The position numbers and the translations under genes were made by a program. The notes under the pieces were generated by a model, which saw only the letters and a program-made list of their open reading frames with translations, had not been told where the DNA came from and ran no database searches. A stretch of DNA of 64,000 bases from Desulfovibrio fairfieldensis. GTDB lineage: Bacteria; Desulfobacterota; Desulfovibrionia; Desulfovibrionales; Desulfovibrionaceae. Positions 60,938 through 64,000 of this stretch are shown piece by piece (the first letter of the stretch is position 1; each line of letters opens with the position of its first letter). The DNA is taken from assembly GCF_001553605.1 (NCBI RefSeq), contig NZ_CP014229.1:3438501-3502500 (forward strand), given 5' to 3'.

Positions 60938-62215
60938 TCAGCGCACGATGGTCTGGCGGCGGTCCGCGCCCACGGAAATCATGGAGACCTTCACGCCGCT
61001 GAGTTCCTCAATACGCCGGATATAGCCCTGCACAGTGCCCGGCAATTCCTCAAACGCGGTACATTCGGAAATGTCATCCTCAAAGCCGGGCAGTTCCTCA
61101 TACACGGGCGTCACCCGGCCCAGCGCGCCTTCTTCCTGCGGCAGGTATTCCAGGCGCTTGCCGTCCAACTCGTAGGCCACGCAGATCTGCAGGGCGGGCA
61201 GATTCTGGAGCACGTCCAGCTTGGTCAGCGCGATATCCGTGAGGCCGTTGAGGCGCACGGTTTCGCGCAGCACCACGGCGTCCAGCCAGCCGCAACGGCG
61301 GGGGCGGCCCGTGGTGGCCCCGAATTCATGTCCCTTGGTGCGCAGGTAGCTGCCGGTGTCGTCCAGCAGTTCGGTGGGGAAGGGGCCGGAACCCACGCGG
61401 GTGGTGTAGGCCTTGACGATGCCCACGATGCGGTTCAGCGTACCGGGTGCCACGCCGCTGCCCGCCGCCGCGTTGCCCGCCACGGTGTTGGAGGAGGTCA
61501 CAAAGGGGTAGGTGCCGTGGTCGATGTCCAGATGGATGCCCTGGGCGCCCTCGAAGAGCACGTTCTGTCCTGCCAGCATGGTCTCATGGATGCGGGCGTC
61601 CACATCCGTGAGATAGGGCAGCAGGCGCGGGGCCAAGCCCAGCAGTTCGTCGCAGACCGCGTTTTCGTCCAGGGGCTCGAATTTGTAGAGATCGCGCAGC
61701 AGGACGTTTTTTTCCAGCAGGGCGTGGCGTACTTTTTCGCGCACTAGGCCGGGATCGGCCAAATCCCCGGCGCGCAGGCCCACGCGGGCGGCCTTGTCCT
61801 CGTAGCAGGGGCCGATGCCCCGGCCCGTGGTGCCGATCTTGTGCCCGGCGCGCTTGGCTTCGCGGGCTTTGTCCAGGCTTTTGTGGTAGGGCATGATCAG
61901 ATGGGTCTTTTTGCTGATGCCCAGGCGCGTGGGAGCCACGTCAATGCCGCGGGCCGCCAGATGGTCCACCTCGCTGAGAAAGACCGCCGGGTCCAGTACC
62001 ACGCCGTTGCCGATCAGACAGATTTTGCCGTCGTGCAGGATGCCGGAAGGGATGAGGTGCAGGATGGTCTCCTCGCCCTTGACCTTGATGGTGTGCCCGG
62101 CATTGTTGCCGCCCTGAAAGCGGACGATGACCTGGCTCTGGGCGCTGAGCATGTCCACAATCTTGCCCTTGCCCTCGTCGCCCCACTGCGCGCCGATGAT
62201 GACCGTGTTCGCCAT
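60938..62215 (-). CDS. purA: Adenylosuccinate synthetase
   Basis: 425 aa. [22 protein letters not shown] with the GDEGKGK loop, [56 protein letters not shown], and [12 protein letters not shown]. Joins aspartate to IMP with GTP, the first committed step to AMP. ATG with CAGGTGAAAC upstream. Upstream region holds an interspersed repeat. Confidence 0.97.
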   Translation of the reverse strand: MANTVIIGAQWGDEGKGKIVDMLSAQSQVIVRFQGGNNAGHTIKVKGEETILHLIPSGILHDGKICLIGNGVVLDPAVFLSEVDHLAARGIDVAPTRLGISKKTHLIMPYHKSLDKAREAKRAGHKIGTTGRGIGPCYEDKAARVGLRAGDLADPGLVREKVRHALLEKNVLLRDLYKFEPLDENAVCDELLGLAPRLLPYLTDVDARIHETMLAGQNVLFEGAQGIHLDIDHGTYPFVTSSNTVAGNAAAGSGVAPGTLNRIVGIVKAYTTRVGSGPFPTELLDDTGSYLRTKGHEFGATTGRPRRCGWLDAVVLRETVRLNGLTDIALTKLDVLQNLPALQICVAYELDGKRLEYLPQEEGALGRVTPVYEELPGFEDDISECTAFEELPGTVQGYIRRIEELSGVKVSMISVGADRRQTIVR

Positions 62216-62362
62216 TGTTTCACCTGCCTGAAATCCGCCTGCGGCGGTCTGGTTGTAAAATGGGCGTCACGTGCAACAAGAGCGGATCGGCGCTGGAAAG
62301 CCGGGCCGCTCGCAGGCGTCCGCGCAAGGGCGGACACAACACGCAAAACCGTAATGATACCT

Positions 62363-62575
62363 ATCCCGGATGGCAAGGCAAGTCAAATGGCGTTTTTTGC
62401 GTGGAAACCGACCGGAAGGCGGCCCGTGGGCGAAGTAGCGAGCCTTATGGGTATCGAGAGCAGAGTTGTACTTAAGTACGTGAGCAGTAAAAAGCGCCGG
62501 CTTTGAAGGATAATTCCGGCAAATAAGAAGCCAGCAAAAGCCACAATAAGTTGCGTCTGCCCTGCGGTCGTCCCG
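62363..62575 (+). repeat. Interspersed repeat, GCTGGCAAGG family
   Basis: GATGGCAAGGCAAG ... GGCGTTTTTTGCG ... GTTGTACTTAAGTACGTGAGCAGTAAAAAGCG ... GGATAATTCCGGCAAATAAGAAGCC ... TGCGTCTGCCCT. It lacks the GCCAGCA part of the 52877-53060 copy. It fills the space between purA and the oxidoreductase stop, in which no gene is seen. Confidence 0.6.
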
Positions 62576-63703
62576 CTACCCCGCCGGACGGGCCGCCTGC
62601 CGCATTTCCTTGACCATGGCCAACACGTCGTAGATATTGTCTATCTTGCTGCCCAGCACCACGGAGAGCCCCGGCAGGCCGTAGTCCGTCCTGAAGAGGA
62701 TGGGTCGCCCATCGTCATCCTCGTTGCGCAACAGTACCGTCTTGATCTCGAATAGGGAGCGCACATGGCGCACGCCCCTGAGCGCTGGCAGATAGCGCAG
62801 GGCGTCGTTGCGCATGTGTATGAAATTGCTGGGCGGCGGGCTGTCCGCCAAGGAGTAGGGGTCCGCGTCGCGCTCCCCGTCCAGCCACTTCTGGTGGGGA
62901 GTATAGCGCACATGGGTCAGGGAGTGCAGGCCCGCGCTGGGATAGGGCATGACCGAGAAAAAAGGGCCGTCCATGATGGTGACGCCCAGGCCGTGCAATG
63001 CTTCCGGCACTTCCACCAGGCAGATTTCCGTGAGTTCGTGTTTCAGGGCCAGCAGGGGCAGGCCTGAGGCCCGCAGCAGGTGGTTCAGACGCGTATAGGT
63101 GCAGTTGAAGACCGCCGGAGCCGCATATGCGGCTCCGGCCTCGTCCAGGCAGACGAGGCCGGAGCCTTCCGGTTTATTGGCGATCACGGCCCGCACGTCG
63201 TAGCCGTAAAGTACGCGCACTCCGGCGCTGTTCAAGCGGTCGCGTAGCAATTCCCGCAGGATGTCGCAGTCAAAGGCATATTCGCGTACCTCAAAGAGGG
63301 CCTCGATGAAATCTGGGTCGAAAAGCGCGGCATAGCGCGGCGCGGCGGGCCGGATCTGGGCCTTCATATCTGTATACATACGGAAAAAGCGCCGCGCGGT
63401 GACCTTTGAGCCGTGCCGTGCTACGGCATATAGCTTGGTGAAATCGTCCACGATGGCCTTGCGGAATTCCAGGGTGAAACGGGGGAAGTTGATCAGCGAA
63501 CGGCAGGCCGTCAGAAAGTTGCGGGGGTAGTGAAAGCCCGCGTGCACGCGGGCTTGGTTCAGGGCCGAGGCCCGGGTCATCAGATCAGGCGCGCGCTCCA
63601 GAATCGTGACTTTCGTGTGCCGATCGGCCAGTAATAGAGCCAGACAGCAGCCATAGAAGCCGCCGCCGATGATCAGCACATCCGTTGTTTCCGGCGCGTT
63701 CAT
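62576..63703 (-). CDS. FAD-dependent oxidoreductase (DAO family)
   Basis: 375 aa. TDVLIIGGGFYGCCLALLLADRHTKVTILER is the Rossmann FAD loop with the acidic end, then ASALNQARVHAGFHYPRNF. The remaining fold suits a D-amino-acid-oxidase-type protein. Substrate unknown. Its start overlaps the upstream glycosyltransferase by 4 nt, so the two are coupled and probably share a surface-carbohydrate or lipid role (inference). Confidence 0.82.
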   Translation of the reverse strand: MNAPETTDVLIIGGGFYGCCLALLLADRHTKVTILERAPDLMTRASALNQARVHAGFHYPRNFLTACRSLINFPRFTLEFRKAIVDDFTKLYAVARHGSKVTARRFFRMYTDMKAQIRPAAPRYAALFDPDFIEALFEVREYAFDCDILRELLRDRLNSAGVRVLYGYDVRAVIANKPEGSGLVCLDEAGAAYAAPAVFNCTYTRLNHLLRASGLPLLALKHELTEICLVEVPEALHGLGVTIMDGPFFSVMPYPSAGLHSLTHVRYTPHQKWLDGERDADPYSLADSPPPSNFIHMRNDALRYLPALRGVRHVRSLFEIKTVLLRNEDDDGRPILFRTDYGLPGLSVVLGSKIDNIYDVLAMVKEMRQAARPAG

Positions 63704-64000
63704 GACTGCACAATATTCTTTGTGTCGTCCATGCCTTCAAACAGGCAGGAGGAATCCACATCCTCGGCGATGTAATACAGGGGGCTTTTTTTCGTTTCTT
63801 TAAAAATGACGGAAAGGTACTCACACATGACCGCCAGGATAAGAAAAAGCGTCATGAACATGAAGGATGTGGTCAGAGAAAGGGACGTCCAGCCCTTGGC
63901 TACGCTTTCTTCGAACAGCCAGGAACCCAGGGAAAAAACGATGTACAGAAAATTCACGAGGCTGACCGTTAGGGAAAGCCCGGCGCAGGCGTGCAGAAGT
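63700..64000 (-). CDS. Polyprenyl-phosphate glycosyltransferase, C-terminal part (GT2, DPM/GtrB type), cut by window edge
   Basis: Frame open to the edge; about 99 residues visible. LLHACAGLSLTVSLVNFLYIVFSLGSW and TSFMFMTLFLILAVMCEYLSVIF are two membrane helices, with SVIFKETKKSPLYYIAEDVDSS at the end, as in DPM/GtrB proteins (compare 18800-18870, with the similar EYIAKIF). The GT-A domain lies beyond the window. ATGA overlap with the downstream oxidoreductase. Confidence 0.75.
   Translation of the reverse strand, partial: LLHACAGLSLTVSLVNFLYIVFSLGSWLFEESVAKGWTSLSLTTSFMFMTLFLILAVMCEYLSVIFKETKKSPLYYIAEDVDSSCLFEGMDDTKNIVQS

Overview
The window looks like a chromosomal segment of a Desulfovibrio-type sulfate reducer (Desulfovibrionaceae). 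The clues are the high-GC coding style, a large lactate permease, a split F1Fo operon (b'-b-delta-alpha-gamma-beta-epsilon without a and c), family-2 ThiF, MotA/MotB and chemotaxis genes, and the general gene content. Genus-level assignment is an inference. No phage, integrase, transposase gene or CRISPR array was seen.

Layout. 1-8.4 kb: end of an APS-kinase gene, tRNA-Arg(CCG) with its own promoter and terminator, flavin prenyltransferase ubiX, a metallo-beta-lactamase-fold hydrolase, motA-motB, an AsmA-like protein and cobyric acid synthase cobQ. 8.5-15.4 kb: two drug/metabolite transporters, a hybrid histidine kinase overlapping a small glycosyltransferase, and cheW. 15.5-20.3 kb: a repeat-rich intergenic stretch, a structured leader with a small unknown protein, then a tightly coupled aminotransferase-GtrB-GtrA-GT2 cluster for lipid-linked sugar transfer. 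20.3-25.7 kb: lactate permease behind a long non-coding stretch, a methyl-accepting chemotaxis protein and an AT-rich upstream region. 25.7-33.9 kb: lepA and the F1Fo operon with a clear sigma-70 promoter. 34-43.8 kb: glycosyltransferase, shikimate kinase, M24 peptidase, then pyrK-pyrD, a GNAT-like protein, an SDR, an ABC-F ATPase and a Nudix hydrolase, mostly with overlapping or nearly abutting junctions. 44-51 kb: thiamine thiazole genes (TPP riboswitch-thiS-thiG-thiH ... thiF) interrupted by a decayed PLP decarboxylase and a palindromic repeat, then a polysaccharide flippase. 51-64 kb: a MarR-controlled set, ilvD, asnS, a second leader/small-protein module, a secreted protein, a Bcr-type exporter, GNAT, holB, purA, and a flavin oxidoreductase coupled to a glycosyltransferase that runs off the end.

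The most interesting signal is a duplicated module (15830-16598 and 56452-57143). Two distant paralogous small proteins of unknown function are each preceded by a leader of about 255 nt that keeps the same block order and stem-loops, and whose core seems better conserved than the protein. This looks like a lineage-specific cis-regulatory RNA or a small RNA plus protein unit. The intergenic space also carries at least four families of short palindromic, MITE- or REP-like repeats. Two copies of one family supply the stop codon of the neighbouring gene.
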